From Telmatactis stephensoni (Eukaryota > Cnidaria > Anthozoa > Actiniaria > Isophelliidae), in NCBI GenBank assembly GCA_029948255.1, contig JALIZF010001829.1:635001-699000 (forward strand): 64,000 nt of DNA, given 5' to 3'. Every line of letters begins with the position of its first letter. Positions within the stretch are counted from its first letter, which is position 1. Made by a program: the position numbers and the translations under genes. Shown piece by piece: positions 38,150 to 52,400 of the stretch. A model generated the notes under the pieces. The model was not told the DNA's origin and did not search any database. It was given only the letters and a program-made list of their open reading frames with translations.

Positions 38150-40520
38150 TTAACATCCATACAAAACATCTGAGAGATAGTCCAATAGCAAAAGTGAAAC
38201 ATCTATTCCCATGGACGTAGCAACATTTGATAAAATTGTTCATTTTTGGCCTTAACAAACAAATCACTCGAAGAAAGGTATAACAAGGTATCAATTTTTC
38301 TGAAAGTTTGATAAACAAAATATAAATCAATTGCGTTTTGCTTGGTATTCTTGCCGAATATTTTCCCTGTGAAATTTACAGTGAATGATAATATCTTAGA
38401 TTAAGTCCCTTTGATATCAATGCATTTGCTTGAAGACATTCATGGCACTCAGCTACAATTCACTGTTTTATCGCTTTTGTTATCTTTTTTTCCCAACTCG
38501 AGGGCGTACACAGTTCAAAAGCGTTGTTATATGTGTCTTAAAGGCAATCAATAAAGATGTTTACTCATATAGCTATTTTAGTCTCAACTTTGTTAACCTA
38601 TTTATCATTTGAGTTAATTAGTAAGGCCAAATTCTTTGTCCTCGGAATTAAACCTATTCGTTGTTAGGGGTCACTAAATATTTTTCTCTCCGTCTGGCCG
38701 AAATTCAAACAATCTCATTCTTCGAAGTTTTGTCTGAAAAACACACTTGGAGAGTAAGGAGCAGTTCATTTGGAATTTTTTGGTAGATTTTAATCTTTCT
38801 ACTCTATTCTTGCTGATGTTGAACCGTATAGGTTATTTCTTCGGCTAGGGTCTTGAGATGATTAAAGCCTAGCAGTTTGATAGTTTTTAAATTATTCTCA
38901 TAAGATAAACTAACCGTGATGCCATTAAACTACTTTATCTTTGTAAAGAAATGTCAAGCGCTTATTATTTTAATTTGAGGAGTTTAGTCTATTCTTGAAA
39001 CAGAGAAGGAAAAACCTATTTGTAAAACTTCTCATGATCGCCCCAAAACTATAATAGTCTAAAATATAGGCGGAGCTCTCTTACACTATATTTTGTATCG
39101 TGCACGTATCGCGATTCCCTAATTACGTACTTTCTTTTATTTTGAGACGTCAATATTTTTTGGTATTGACGGCTCAAAATCACCGTGCGAAATTTGAAGT
39201 TTTTCGGCCAAATTTGTCATTTAATTATTAATTGAAAAATAAAAACTTAAGCTACCTTTTTAGGTAATATTGATTACGAAAGTAAGAGAAAGTGAGGATT
39301 TTTTGGAGGAAAAACACAGAAAATCTGATCGAAAAAATAACTTTTGAGCGATGATTACGTCAGAGCGCGCGCTTTTAGCGAAACGTCACTCGCACCTACA
39401 TTCTTCCCAAAATCTCAAACCAAAAAAACAGTTCCTCTCCATTTAGACCCAGCAGTTTTCAAGTTTGATTACCCACGAATACCTTGACCGAGGTTCGTTG
39501 AATTCGTTGTTGAATCTATCTATCTAAGCTTAAGCGCACCGGCAAAAATCGGCCCCGAAGGAATCCACGAAGGCTAGATGAATGCCACCTTTTCGACTTG
39601 TAACACGAAGACAGGCTGGAGAGAGAAAATGCGGAAGATTGTAAGAATTGCATGTGTGGAACCTGAGTTGATAATTTGGAACCGATGGTGGAAAACAAAA
39701 CTTATTGAAATTATTGGTAATTTCCTTATTATCTTTTGATATATTGATTTTGGTTTTGCAGACAGTAATTCATTCAGTCTCTGTACTGTGATATAAACAA
39801 GATGTTTGAAAGATGTAGAGTAGAAGAAAAGCAAGCATAGGAACACAAGGCGTAGCCGAGTGTTTCTCTTGCTTTTCGAGTGCTCTCGGAGAAGGTAAAG
39901 GGAGACTCTGCTCTCAGGGTACACATCTTTCACAGTGGAAGTGCACTTCGCGACGGCCCCCCCCCCCCCCCCAACCCGTTTCCTACGGCGCGCGGGGCGC
40001 GACTACTTGATCCCGTTCTCCACACACTTGTCGAGCTCGCATATCTTTTTTCGAGTATCTATGTTTCATTAGTTGTTTGTGTGTATTGTGGGGACTTAGA
40101 ATATATTATTCTCAATATGTATGTCACCAAGTAAACAACAACCATCAGACTTCATTACTGTACTTTATTTCCATGCAAGAAACGGCGCTAACTATGATAA
40201 GTAATCAATAATAACTAATTATTACTAATCCTACGTTGTTATACAAAGTTTGCATTTACGCGAAAGTTAACAAGTAAACTAGCAGAAGCTCCAGGTCAAT
40301 AACCTAATACAACTAGCGTTAACAAAACATTCAAACTACTTAGTTTTTGTGCTAAACCAACAACTTTCCACTAAGCATGAGCATGAGCAATCCTAAACCT
40401 AACTACTATAGAAGTGAATCATTTGTAAACAACAATATACTGCAGTAGAGAGCGGTTGCATGAAGCAAACCGGCAAATCTACAGCTTTCTAGGTTCTCTT
40501 ACTGTATACTAATTCTTGTG
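38150..40520. other. GPCR 5' flank and intergenic DNA
   Basis: Should include the GPCR promoter, though no motif stands out. A poly-C tract lies at about 39957-39972. No coding sequence recognised; one GTCAAGCGCTT string (38952) recalls the repeat at 9465. Confidence 0.35.
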
Positions 40521-40521
40521 A

Positions 40522-40874
40522 ATATACTTATTTCAAAAAAGGTTGTCCTTGGTTTTGCTGCATACTGAATATTGCATAGTGCGTACCAAGACACGGCTCT
40601 CAGGAAGAGCATATATTTGTAAATAGATGATGTGACTCCGTGTATAAATAAAGTTTATTATTATTATTACTGAAAGTGTATTTGGGAAGCAAGATGCTAT
40701 ACTGAATGCATTGAACGGTCTTTCAGTTGAAATCAAAGCAGACAGTTTGTATGTTGGTGTTCTTTAAAATTCTGAAAATTCTGAAATAACAATACATTTC
40801 GGTCTTGGTATGCACTACGCAATATGGAGTGTGCAACAACAAATCCAAGGACAACCTTGTTTGGAAAGTATATA
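40522..40874. mobile_element. MITE with inverted ends ATATACTTATTTC..., encloses a LINE tail
   Basis: Inverted arms 40522-40600 and 40800-40874 share AAGGTTGTCCTTGG and TTGCATAGTGCGTACCAAG-like sequence. The interior has ATAAATAAAGTTTATTATTA (40640-40672), a LINE- or SINE-type (ATT)n tail. Ends resemble those at 42379 and 62641. Confidence 0.6.
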
Positions 40875-41155
40875 GCTAATTGCACAAACATTGACCCCTT
40901 CAAAGCATAGAAGCTGAGACCGAAAGGAACGCTGGGAATTGTTTACTTGATGATTTAAAGAAGCGCGTGGACGTGGACATTTCAAACCGTGGCCGAGATA
41001 AATTATTCGTATTTCCAACACAATTATGTAGCGAATTCACAGATAAAACATATGAATATGCATATATTACTAGTGTACCCAGGGGTCATTTCGGTCTCAG
41101 CTTCTAGGTTCGATGATTTTGAAAGGGTCAATGTTAGTGCAAAGAGCTATATACA
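40868..41155. repeat. Inverted repeat, arms about 60 bp
   Basis: Left arm 40868-40930 and right arm 41090-41155 share AACATTGACCCCTTCAAA-like and AGCTGAGACCGAAA sequence in inverse orientation. MITE-like, adjoining the previous element. Confidence 0.55.
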
Positions 41156-41811
41156 ACTATGATTGAATATTACGTAGTACTAATATAATATGAATCGTTT
41201 ATACCAGCTGTCAAAGTCTATTTTTCTCGTGTTCTGATTGGGCGAGAAAGTATCACGTGAACGCAAACAAATTTTGATGTTTCCCTGGACAACGGGCAAC
41301 AATATGTTGTGGACCAGTAATAGCAAAACCTGAAGTTGATTGAGCTTCGAAGGCACGTTTTTGGCAGCACGCATTTGCAAATTCATTCATTTGGCACGAG
41401 GCAAAATTCGTGTTTATTGTCAAACTATTAAGACGAATATACAGAATTTATTCCGAGTAAAAGATTGATAATCAATCAGGAATGCCACCAAACAAGTTGC
41501 AAAATTTTCCGAAAAACTTTGTGCGACAAAGTCAGTTTGTTGACATGTTTTGGGTGAATTTTAAATAAAAACATTCGTTGTGGCGACGCTTTGCTTTTTG
41601 TTCTTTGACTGTTGGTACATAACAAAACACTTATTGACTGGATCCTCAAGAAAGCACATACTGTTTCCCTCGGTCCCAGTAAATAAGTGTTAAATGTTAC
41701 ATACCAATTTCGGTGAAACTTGAAAGCAAATGGATAAATAAATGGCTTTGAAGAATAAACATCGAGTGCGCGCTGCTAGAGCAAAATTAAACATAAGGAT
41801 ATTTAACAATT

Positions 41812-41912
41812 CGAAGTCAGTTTTCTACGAGTGGTTTCACTGCTAAGTTTGTATCATTTCTGACGTCATTTTCCTGTTCGATTACAGTACACACCATAGA
41901 AAACTGACTTCG
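41812..41912. repeat. Small hairpin, arms CGAAGTCAGTTTTCTA
   Basis: Perfect inverted 16-mers about 70 bp apart. Non-coding; a minimal MITE or solo hairpin. Confidence 0.6.
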
Positions 41913-42378
41913 ATTTGATTTTTTACCACGAAAACAGTGTTTTTAGTTCTTGACTTTCACTTCTTTCAAGACCGTGACTGTGTTTTGTGACTAACGCGTG
42001 ACTTAATTTTCATTGTTTTCATGTCATTTAAAGCTGCAAGTTTGCCGAACCTCACTCTCAGAGAAATTTACAATTTAGATTAATTTTAGACTCTTTTTGG
42101 TGAATACGTTCAAGTACCTTCTGGGAAAAGACCTGGCTGATTTTGCTATACAAGTTGTGTGCTACAAAGAAAAATAAACAAGACTGGGAGCTTTGCTCAA
42201 GAGCTCTTGGAATCAACAACAGGCAAATCAAGTCGATCAATCGTAAATGACAATTTTTATATGACATTTCTTGATATGTGTGTTGTTCCGTTAACTCTCC
42301 ATACCACATTGTGATGGTATTTTCACTCCCATTTCGAAACTTTCGATCCTGGGTTTGGTTATACAAAGGATTTTTATA

Positions 42379-42642
42379 CACTTATTTCAAAAAACGTCGA
42401 AGCGCCAAGCCAAGACCGAAATGAATGCTGGTTTTATATCGGTAATGATTCAAATCAGACTTGTTTGGCTAACTAATTACAAAATGTAAGCATTTTTACG
42501 TGCTTGTTAGTAGAGTGCACTCAATTCTGTTAATTAACGAGTCTGATTTGAATATAATGCCAGCACCAAACCAGCAATTATTTCAGTTATTTCGGTCTTG
42601 GCTTGTTGCTTTGAACTGCGACAACGTCTTTTGAAATAAGTG
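42379..42642. mobile_element. MITE, 264 bp, TA target duplication
   Basis: Inverted ends CACTTATTTCAAAAAACGTC and GACGTCTTTTGAAATAAGTG-like, with TA on both sides (42377-42378, 42643-42644). Further inverted blocks CAAGCCAAGACCGAAAT and CAAATCAGACT. TA duplications fit Tc1/mariner-type non-autonomous elements. Confidence 0.7.
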
Positions 42643-42835
42643 TAGATGCTAATAGCTAGCTATTTTGAACGAAAACAACAGATCTCAAAGTAATAAAAAA
42701 ATATGATAATTCAATACTTATATATGACGTTTTTATATGCTAAAAAATAAATTAACCTACCAATTAAATATACTAGTCAAGCACGAATTTGTACTTTAAA
42801 AGCTACCTTTAAAACTTTGATAAAAGTAGCAAACT

Positions 42836-43168
42836 TTTATTGTCCAGAACTAATCCTTCATCAGATATCGAATTTCACCTAATATCGACCTAATACAGCA
42901 GATTCATTTATTTTCAGGTCAAATATTAAACCGCAATATATGAAATAGGTAAGTTAGACAACAACAAGTTGCAACATTAACAACTAGCGATGTAATTTCA
43001 TAAAAATTAATAATCAACAATAAGTTATTAATATTTGATTCGACTATTTTAACCGTCAAAGAAAAGAATTAACCGTCAACCTTCAAAACACCGAATTTCT
43101 TACCGTCAGCCGTCAAAAAGGTAAATTTTTAACCGTCAACCGTCAAAGTTAGACCCCCATTGAAACTC
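42836..43168 (-). mobile_element. Fragment of the GACGGTT element
   Basis: Reverse complement of the left third of the 16957-18263 element: GTCCAGAACTAATCCTTCAT, ACCTAATACAGCAGATTCAT, then AACCGTCAACCGTCAAAG and a degenerate CCCCATTGAAACTCTC end. Confidence 0.75.
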
Positions 43169-43989
43169 TCTGACAGCATTTGTAGAGACCAAACGTTGTT
43201 TCCGAGAGTCTGCAAACGAGGCTTACTTTCGCGCACTTTGTCACGCTTTGTTATTATTTCTAAAAGAAGTTGACATATTTAAAAATGATATAGTTCTATG
43301 AACCTAAAGTGTTGGGTTGTGGAGTTAAAACAATTATTCTCTTCGCTGTCGCATGAATAGCGGTTTTAGGAATATTTGCCTCGACGCTATTCACCTCAAG
43401 TTCAGAGAATAATTGTTGACTCGAAAGCAGCTGTGGTTTCAAAGATTTCATATTCCCCAAAAACTCTTTTCGGCCACACCTAGCACTAGTTTTAGTCACA
43501 CTTGGACAGTATTCCCAACACAAGTTTCCAGCATATACAGTCCATTTTTTGACTGAGAAAATCCACGTGGAAAAATACGTTGTTATCTTAATGACGTCAC
43601 GCATGCATATTACCAAAAATGGTAATGAACCGGACTGGCATGTTTTTACTTTACCTAGATATTTCGAGCAGTATCCACTGCTGATCAGCATGCAGTAGTA
43701 ACAAGAACTGTACCGTCCAACATGTGTTTATCCATATTACAAGAAAGGTACCGGTCAGCAATTTTGCATGCTTGACTCCAACCAAGGAAATTGAAAACTT
43801 GGTACAACGGGCCTGAGAAAGATGAAGTAGCTAAATACTTCGCCAAACTTCTAGCATCCCTGGTAAAGTCTGATGATATGATCGTGAGAGCAACCAACAT
43901 TTCATTTCTAAAATAAGAACAGAAACGCTTACACACCAAGACCACCTGGCAAGGAGCGGAAAATTCGAAACTAGTGTACACATAGGAAA

Positions 43990-44705
43990 CAAACTAACGC
44001 CGACCTGTACTATACGTTCATTGGAACTCTGAAACGTTTAGAACATGGAAAATACTGAGGAGCACTCAAAGGATTTATTAAGAGGTCTGTCGTTGTTTGC
44101 TCAGTCTGAAGCATTACTTGTGCAGGAACTCAGTTGACCCATCTACTGAAGTACTGTTTTCAAGGACATCAATAGTTATCCTACTTGATAATCCGGAAAA
44201 CCATGAAAGTCGTACGTGAGAAAACATAGCACAACAAAATGAGTCTGAAACAAATAACGAAACCGTTTCCATTGTGCTACTCTACCATGGAGAACAAAGT
44301 GTTGGTCACATGCAAAGATTAAACAGACTCATCCGCGGGGACCAAGTTGACTTCAATGCAATTCAGTAATTCAGTATACAGTTAAAAACCTTGCCTTATA
44401 CGAAGGACAGAACTAACGCATAACATAAACGTAACATCATTCACAAATTCACGTGTCCAAATCAAGAGTGTAACGCAACCTTAGTCGGAGAAACAGCCAG
44501 ACACCTAGAGGAACGGATAAAATAGCTTAAGAGAGAAAAGTTCCGCAATCCTCAGACTTGCTGTAGCAAGTGGTCATGAAAACGCAATTATCTTTAAATT
44601 TGAGATTGTTGTTAAAAAGTACCCCTACTACATAAAAAACAGCAAAAGCACTGATCATAAAAGAATAAAGAATACAGATCAACCTTAAAGGAACAAGGAC
44701 AGCCG
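43990..44705 (+). pseudogene. Decayed Penelope-like reverse transcriptase end with GIY-YIG remnant
   Basis: With stops and frameshifts, translated pieces resemble the end of cnidarian Penelope-type elements: SFRTWKILRS-like text near 44040, a Cys-containing KFTCPNQECNATLVGET stretch followed by ARHLEERIK at 44440-44530, and ASGHENAIIFKFEIV near 44570. The order matches the RT C-terminus followed by a GIY-YIG endonuclease. No intact frame. Confidence 0.5.
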
Positions 44706-45530
44706 TCCGTTCTCCTGAGACTGTTTAATTAATTTCATGTTAAAAGAGAACTGAATGCGGAATTTAAATCTTTTTTATAGAATCTTTAGAGCTACAAAAA
44801 CAATTTTAAAAATTGTTATAAGACACGTTGAGAAAGGGTTCGGAAAAATAAAGCGTAAAAAAATGTTGATTCCGCACGCTTGGACTAAAACTCCGTTCAC
44901 AAAGATATCGGCGGTAATTAAATGAGTCTACGACGTAGTTAACATCTTCAATATATGTAAACATTGTACAAAGTTAAATCTTGTCAGTTTTAGCGGACCC
45001 ATGCCATGAGTGAGTATCCAAATGTATCTTAATCAGATCAGTACCGATGAAATCTGAGTAAGTGGGACGGACGTGTAGGAAAACCGCGATGGAAACTAAC
45101 ATTTTTGTTGTTGAAGATTTGGACACCCGAAGGCCGCACAACAAATATTTCGTAACATCAGCTCTTCAGTTGCCTAAAGCGTCTATATCTTATGAAATCG
45201 TAACCTACGTCACAAATTTGTACAATTACCGCTGACATCTAATTTTTTAAGCCGTCGATCAACTCAGATTTATAGGACTTTTAAACTAAAATATCTTGGA
45301 AGGTTCTTCGCGTTTTGCCTCAATGTATTTCAGAATGTTGTTTGAATCTTAAGATTTTAAAAGAAAAAGGATTGAAGTTAGCATTCAGTTCCCCTGTAAC
45401 ACTAATACCGGCAAATGTTCTAGTTTATTCACAGTTCTTGTTATTGTTGATGATGAGTGTTGGATACTGCTTGAAATATCCAGTAAAGTAAAACGTGCTG
45501 TCACTTCTCGTTTTTGCCTTTATTATTAAT
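44706..45530. other. Intergenic, no gene seen
   Basis: AT-rich DNA with no recognised exon or repeat family. Confidence 0.35.
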
Positions 45531-45534
45531 TATA

Positions 45535-45830
45535 AGTTTTCTTATATGGCTAGATAATTTCCTGAATTCTGATTGGCTAACGCATGGTCTGTATTTTGCC
45601 ATATCAGGACCGCTGTCCCGGATGAAAAGAAAAGTTTGCGTTTGGAATTGTTTTAGCGGGACTTCTCAAAGCCATATAATAAATAAGTTATTAACCTCGT
45701 TTGCTCGGTCTGTATGGGAAAATATCAGACCGAGGTCTTTTTGTACAGACCTCGCTGCGCTCGGTTCGTACTGTCAAGACTTCGGTCTGATATTTTCCCA
45801 TACAGACCTCGCGCTCGATTAATAACCCTT
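45535..45830. mobile_element. Hairpin MITE with GACCTCGCGCTCG ends
   Basis: Strong inverted pair at about 45703-45750 and 45770-45825 (GGTCTGTATGGGAAAATATC and its complement). The left side contains TTCTGATTGGCTAACGCATG, a CCAATCAGAA-type motif frequent in such elements. It lies downstream of the receptor gene. Confidence 0.6.
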
Positions 45831-46151
45831 TAGTAATACATTTGACTTTATATACATGTTTTCGACATCCCCGGTATAAAAATCTTAATATTCTGATCTG
45901 GGAGAGCAGATTGGCCGCAGAATAAAAGATAATTCTTTACAGAAAACACTCAAATTTCACACAAACTGACCAATGCGTTCTTTAGTCTGCGTGACGGGAT
46001 TTAAGAGGAGGGGAGAGGGGAAGGAAAGCGAAGGGAGAACCTCTACCTTTCTTTCCCTCCTCCCCAGTCCCTTTCCCTTTGCCTTCCCTAGAGCAAGCCA
46101 CCCAGGCTATGTTATCAATGCTAACGACCTCAGTATTTTCTTTTAGGTAAG

Positions 46152-49100
46152 CTAGTCTCTGGAAAGCAAAATTCCGAGGTTTACAGCAATAAATATGATC
46201 ATAAAGGACACAAAGAAAATCTTATCTAAACGAGCTGCAATATCCGTCCAACATTCTTCCCAATCAAGATTTTTCCTTGCATCAGAAGAGTTTCCTGTGT
46301 TTTCACCTGGCTTCGTCTTAGTTTTGATGTCTGGCAAACTCAAATCTTCGACAACTACAGAATCAGAAACACGCGGACTAACGGCAGAGTTCTTACAGCC
46401 TAGAAGCTTCAACAAAAATACTGGAGGCTTCTCTCGGTTGAAGTGGCATCGAAGGGTTATAGCTGTAGCACTCAATGATGACGCCACAAGGACCATAACT
46501 GCAATGTAATACATTCCAAGTCTTGGAACATAGTCCGACGTCTCTGGGATGATGTCTGACACGATAAGCAAATAGACACTCATAGCTAATAGGACCGTAA
46601 TGCTTAAACCAACTCTCTCTCCACACTCAGGAGGTAACAAGAAGTTTACAAGCGAGAGAAAAGAGATAATGATACATGGTACTATTAGGTACATCACATG
46701 GTAGCTTGGCTTTCTGTCCAGGACAAAAGTATATGTAACGTCTGAAAAGGGATGTTCACAGCACGCGTAATTTATCAGCTGGTTTTTGATGGAGATGTTG
46801 CGTATCTTCCAGTCACCATTAAATATGAACTTTTCTGTCGACAAAGTTTTATGGCAAAGCGGTTAGAGCTTTCTTCTGGGTTGTACGAAATGCAATTAGA
46901 TTCGTAAACAGTTTTCAGTCTTGTCAAGATTTCTTACCGAGCAGTGCGGATAATACTATCGCACTTTACTCGCCTACATAGACAATATTATTATCAACAG
47001 TATTCATCGATATTATCCCCACCCAAAAATAAGAACAGCAATGAAAGTATGCCCGTTTGAATGATAATGGTCAAACCAACCAAATGAAGTGCTATCAGTT
47101 GTCGAACAGAAGAACCATTACTTATGATAGAATTTAATGGCTAGTCTTAGTTTCACAGGTTGTCCAAACTAACCAGCTCATCATTCTTGACTTACATGTA
47201 CAGTGCTGTATAATATCATAACTGAAGCAATGACGATCTTACCTGCCCTTGTATGGGTGTTATGCATTTGCACCATTTCTAACAACCTACTATCAAAGGT
47301 CCACGAGCCAAATGTCATTTCACACGTTTGAGAATCAAACGGAAAATTTGTGATGTCCATGTTGCATGAGCTTTTAAACGTGGTTGGTGCCATCCATGTA
47401 CACAGCCCAGAACTGTCTAGAATGACGTATGTCTTGAATTTTTCCAGGAATCCTGCTTGCTGTATGTTATCGTCACCGCTTGAAAAGTAAAGCAACAAAC
47501 TTAGTACAGTTGTAAAGCAGAGAAAATGAACAAAAATTTAAGAACAAAAACAAGAATTCAAGAATTCCAACGGCATTAACGCTAAACTAAACAATTCATG
47601 ATATATTGTTGACATACATACTTGTTGAACAATACTGTGTCTGGGACCCACATTCTTTCAGGATGGATATGAAGTGAATGGATTCCACCATTTTCGGATT
47701 CGTTCCACTTTAGGAAAGGATTCAACCATTTCTTGAAAAGTACAAAATTGGCATATTTTCGTGAAATGTTCTAAATCCTGACCCTACGATCTATCACCTT
47801 GCTATCAGGGTGATCAGTAATAGACATTTTTGAGAAAAAACATGATTGTAGCTGATCTAAAAACGTAAAATTTACTAAAACTGAATTTTCAACTACTCTT
47901 GTAGTCTTCATCAGAGATATGAAAGCAAGTCAAGTTTTGTAAAGAATTTGCATCAGTTTACACAAAGGATTTATATACTCTAGGAAAGTCTATGCTTTCA
48001 GTATCAGTGTTCTTGTTCGAAGTGGAATGCCATGATTCCAAAAACAGAAGTTTCCTAATGTTCAATGCTGGCCACGCTCCAATAGCTCGACATCATTAGG
48101 ATGGATGTCATGATCAGTATTCTCTGCATGGTTTTCGATTGCAGACTCTTTGCTTGCGGAACTTCCCGGTCTGTACTCAGCGCCTCTTGATTTCCAAGAT
48201 CGTTTTGATTCTCAAATTCTGTGAAATCACAAGACTTGCATGCGACTTTATTAGCGATGCCTTAAATCTGGTTTTCTTATTTAAGTTCTCAAAAAGTTAG
48301 GACTAGTATACTACATTAACTATCGAGAGTGTGAACACGATTACATTGGTGAGACCGCCAGACCGTTGGGAACTCGTATAAAAGATTATTACAGTTACAG
48401 TTTATCAAGTAACATATATTACAAATGAAATATCACTAACTACTAGTCTACAAATAGTGTACACTAGTCGATATAGACTAATGGTGTTAAACAAGTGATG
48501 TTTTCTACTATTTGAAATTATTGATTTTTAATAACTAGTATTAATAATAAGAACATCTAACATGAACTCATCAGCTGTTTTCAAGCATATTTAGGATACC
48601 GGACATACCATCGATCCCAATCAGACACTGACGAGTATATTCGCCACAGAAAAGCAGTCGTTAAGAGAAAAGTAGAAAAAGCAAGTCACCGAGAGTTAAG
48701 GTGGCTCGACTGGGTTTTGTTTAAATCGCACCTCCGCTGTTTGATCGCAAAATGCGTCACGGCGCAAAAGACCTTATTTCAAAAGGAAAACAAAAAAATT
48801 TACAGCAAGTCTAGGGATGGTTTCAAGTTTCTTTTGATGCTTAAATCATTATGATCAGAGCTGCCAATAAATTATAGTGACGGCATTGCTGTTTTCACAG
48901 ACATAAAATTTTTAGACAAAATAAAGTTTTGCACAAAACCGCGTTTATACTGGGTAAAGTCTTGTATACACCGAATGCCAATATGGCGTCCAATTAGAAT
49001 TGCCTATTGTTCTAGACTCACTAGCCTCTCATACATGTGAAAACGCTTTTGTGTTTCCACTTGAACACGAGGCTAGTGAGTCCAGAACAATAGCAATTCT

Positions 49101-49346
49101 AATTGGACGCCATATTTGCATTCGGTGCATAGGAGGGCAGAGGGTCTCGGATTGGAGTATCACTCATTGTTAGTACATTTCTAAGGAAATTGTTAAGGCC
49201 CTGTTCATTTTTGCTCTGAGTCCAGGATTTTACAATTTATTTACGTTCTGGAGCAAGGAATGAGCTTCTCAGTTTTAGTATATTTTACGTTTTAAGATCA
49301 GCTATAATTACGTTTTTTCAAAAAAAAAATATTACCTTGTCTAAGG

Positions 49347-49422
<76 letters not shown>

Positions 49423-52400
49423 CAATCAATAGTTATCAATCAATCAGTAAATAAATGAACGTCTTCCTTTTGATCGCAAAGTGCTCTACTTAATAGAGCT
49501 TTATAGTAGTAAAGTAAGACTCACAACGATGATATTGAGTTTGCTTTATTTGCACGACTGTGCTGTTTCGACCAACGGTCCTCTCTCTTCAGGTGCGGTA
49601 CAGACTAACAATCTCATGGCGATCTACATGGGAGCTTGAATCCCTTTTGCTTTTATCACTAAAAGTGGCCGTGTGTTTGCTAAATCTTGTTTGAAATTGG
49701 TTTCCTGTGAGCCCGATGTACGTTTCTTTTCCTATGGCGCTTTTGACCGTGCCTTGGTAGATAATATTTACTGTTAAACATTTCCCGCTCAAAAGGCAAT
49801 TAGGCTTGGACCTGCAGTTACATGATTTTCTGGTGTCTGTGGGCTATTCTCGAGGATGGACCTGCTATGGTTATTTATTTAAGCAATATAAAACGGCCGC
49901 GCGTGTCTCTGATATTTAGTAAATAAACCCCTTCTGGCGGCTGGTATATCGAAGGATAATGTCCGAGGATTAGAGATGGTCCGAAAAATGAACATTTGGG
50001 CGAGAAGCGAAGCTTCGAGAGCAAATGAGATATTTTGAGGACCATCTCTAATCCGAGGACAGTATCCTTCGATATACCAGTGAGCCAGAAGGGGTTTATT
50101 TATTTTATATCCCTCCGATAAATTTTCTTGCTTCATCTTTGAAAGAAAAACAAACTTTGGGCAAAACCCATTCAAGTGCTTTTTAAACGATTTTGATTGG
50201 CTCTTACACATTTTGTCTGTCTCTGATTGGTTGTTTGGCTGGTAAGCTCTGCCGTTGTCATGACTACAATGAAGCTACTCACTGCATGCAGAAAGTAGAG
50301 GCGAACACAACATTTTTGAAGAGCAAAATGCATCAAAAATTCATCAAAATTCACTCTGATAAGCTGGAAAATCATATGATTATACTAAGAGAGCTTAAGA
50401 TGCAATTCAATAGTCATTGATATATGACAATTGCAGTTTTTAAAAGCCGAAAAAGGCGTATTTCGAGGTGGAGGATGACTTGCAAACTGACGGCTGACTT
50501 CAAAGACCACGCGTACGAGGAGTTTTCACAGTTTTGTTGGCTGGGTTATCTATCAACATGTAAGTCGAGTGATTATTTGCAAAATACTTAATGTAGAGGT
50601 AGTGTGTGAGAGAGTACAGTGTCCCCCAATTAGCGCGCAAGCGCTAGAAGACTTGGACACTTAAATAAACAGTTATTTATCTATTTTTACCGTAAAGGAT
50701 AGCCAAGGGTGATTTCTGAATTCTCTGTCCCTACCGAATGCTGAAGTCTTTTCTTGACAGATTAGACGAAGAAGGAATGTTTTTGAGAAGAGAAATTTGA
50801 GTTAGAATGTTTGTATAAATCCAGTGAGCTGTTTGTAATCAGTGGCCGTCCAGACTAAAAATATTATTTAATGTCCTCACTATTAGGACTCTGTGGCCAT
50901 GAAAACCTACAGATACTTTTAAATTAAAAGAAATATAAATTTATGGGTTTTATGTTGAAGTGCGTTGGAATTTAACAAATTTACGATGGACAGCCGTGGT
51001 ATGTAATCTTATTTACCACGATATTACGTCACACATGGTCAAAATGTTATGGACTCACGAGGCGTAGCGTAGCCTTTGAACAAATCCCAATCGAGACAGC
51101 TGCTTGGCCCTTCCAAGCAGCTGCGCTCTCTCCAAAGGAAAATTATATATAGATATTGTAATATAAAGTTATAGTCTGGCTGGACGCGTAATTAATTCTT
51201 TAGCGAAAAAAGAGTCATTAGTTCATTAGGTATAAAAGAAAAAAATAATGTGTCCAAAAAAAAAAAAAAAACAAAGCTGCAGAAAAAAACAAAACAAAAG
51301 AAAACAAAACAAAAGAAAAAAAAATGTTCATTCGTTACCACTGAGACTCGAACTCTGGACCTTTTGATTGGAAAGCCTCGACCATCGAGAAGTTGCATGT
51401 CTTTGATAGGTGAATTTCGTCTATTTATTGTCGCGGTTGCAACCTCCACAGACAAAGCGAAGCGAGACTACAAAACAAATGCAAAAATGCTTCTCTCAGT
51501 ATAGCAAAATGTCGCTATAAATAAAAGAAACTGCTTCATAAAGCACTAAGCCAATAAACAAATAAGCTAAATACGCCTTTTTGTTGCTGTTTTAGGCTAG
51601 TGGACTGGACGGCCTTGACCGGGCGGCTCGTGACGGCGGCGGTCAGTTATTCTAAAAATGTTTTCCTTTGTTTATCTACTTTAACATTGACTCTTGTGAT
51701 GATAGAGTACGAACACTAAAAGCTTGGATGACTAGCTTTGACTTTGATGTTGGACTTCAAACGATTTTTGTTGCTTGGCAGACTTGACAGCGATGTACAA
51801 AGTCTGGCATTCATAAATGTTTTCGACTGCAATGCGATTATTCTATTGTCTTCTATTGCGTAAGTCACAGGCGAAAACTTGCTTAGTACAGTCGATGGTT
51901 TTACTCCTGAAATAGCTTGCGCTAATGCTAGGCCAATTAAACGATCTAAAAGGCTTCTTCTTTGGAGTGCTACTAGTCCAAGCTGTTCAGTTTGATGTGT
52001 TCTCACTATTTGACCCGGTTTATATCAAACCTGATTTACGGCATATATATCAGGGGGAAAAGCAAAAAAAAAATTTATTTCCAATAAAAATTTTGAAAAA
52101 AAAATCTGCCGGGACATTTTCTTTAAAAAAATATTCCTGCCAAAGTGAAAAAAAATTCATATCCACTTTTGGTGGCCAAAAAAAAATTTATGCCAATCCC
52201 AAACTCCCCACCCCCCCATCACTTTTCTAATGGTCCGTCCCTTAGCGGAGCTAATCGGGCCAAGCAGCTGTCTCGATTGGGATTTGGTCAATAGGCTATC
52301 GGGAAGCCAGCAAAGTGTACAGACATTGTATAGAAAACTCCGCCTCTGTCTGGATTTTTGGTAGCCTATTGACCAAATTCCTAATCGAGACTTTAGTCTG

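Noticed and set aside
43296..43691. 131-codon minus-strand frame
   Set aside because: No recognisable motif, no splice context, composition like neighbouring non-coding DNA.
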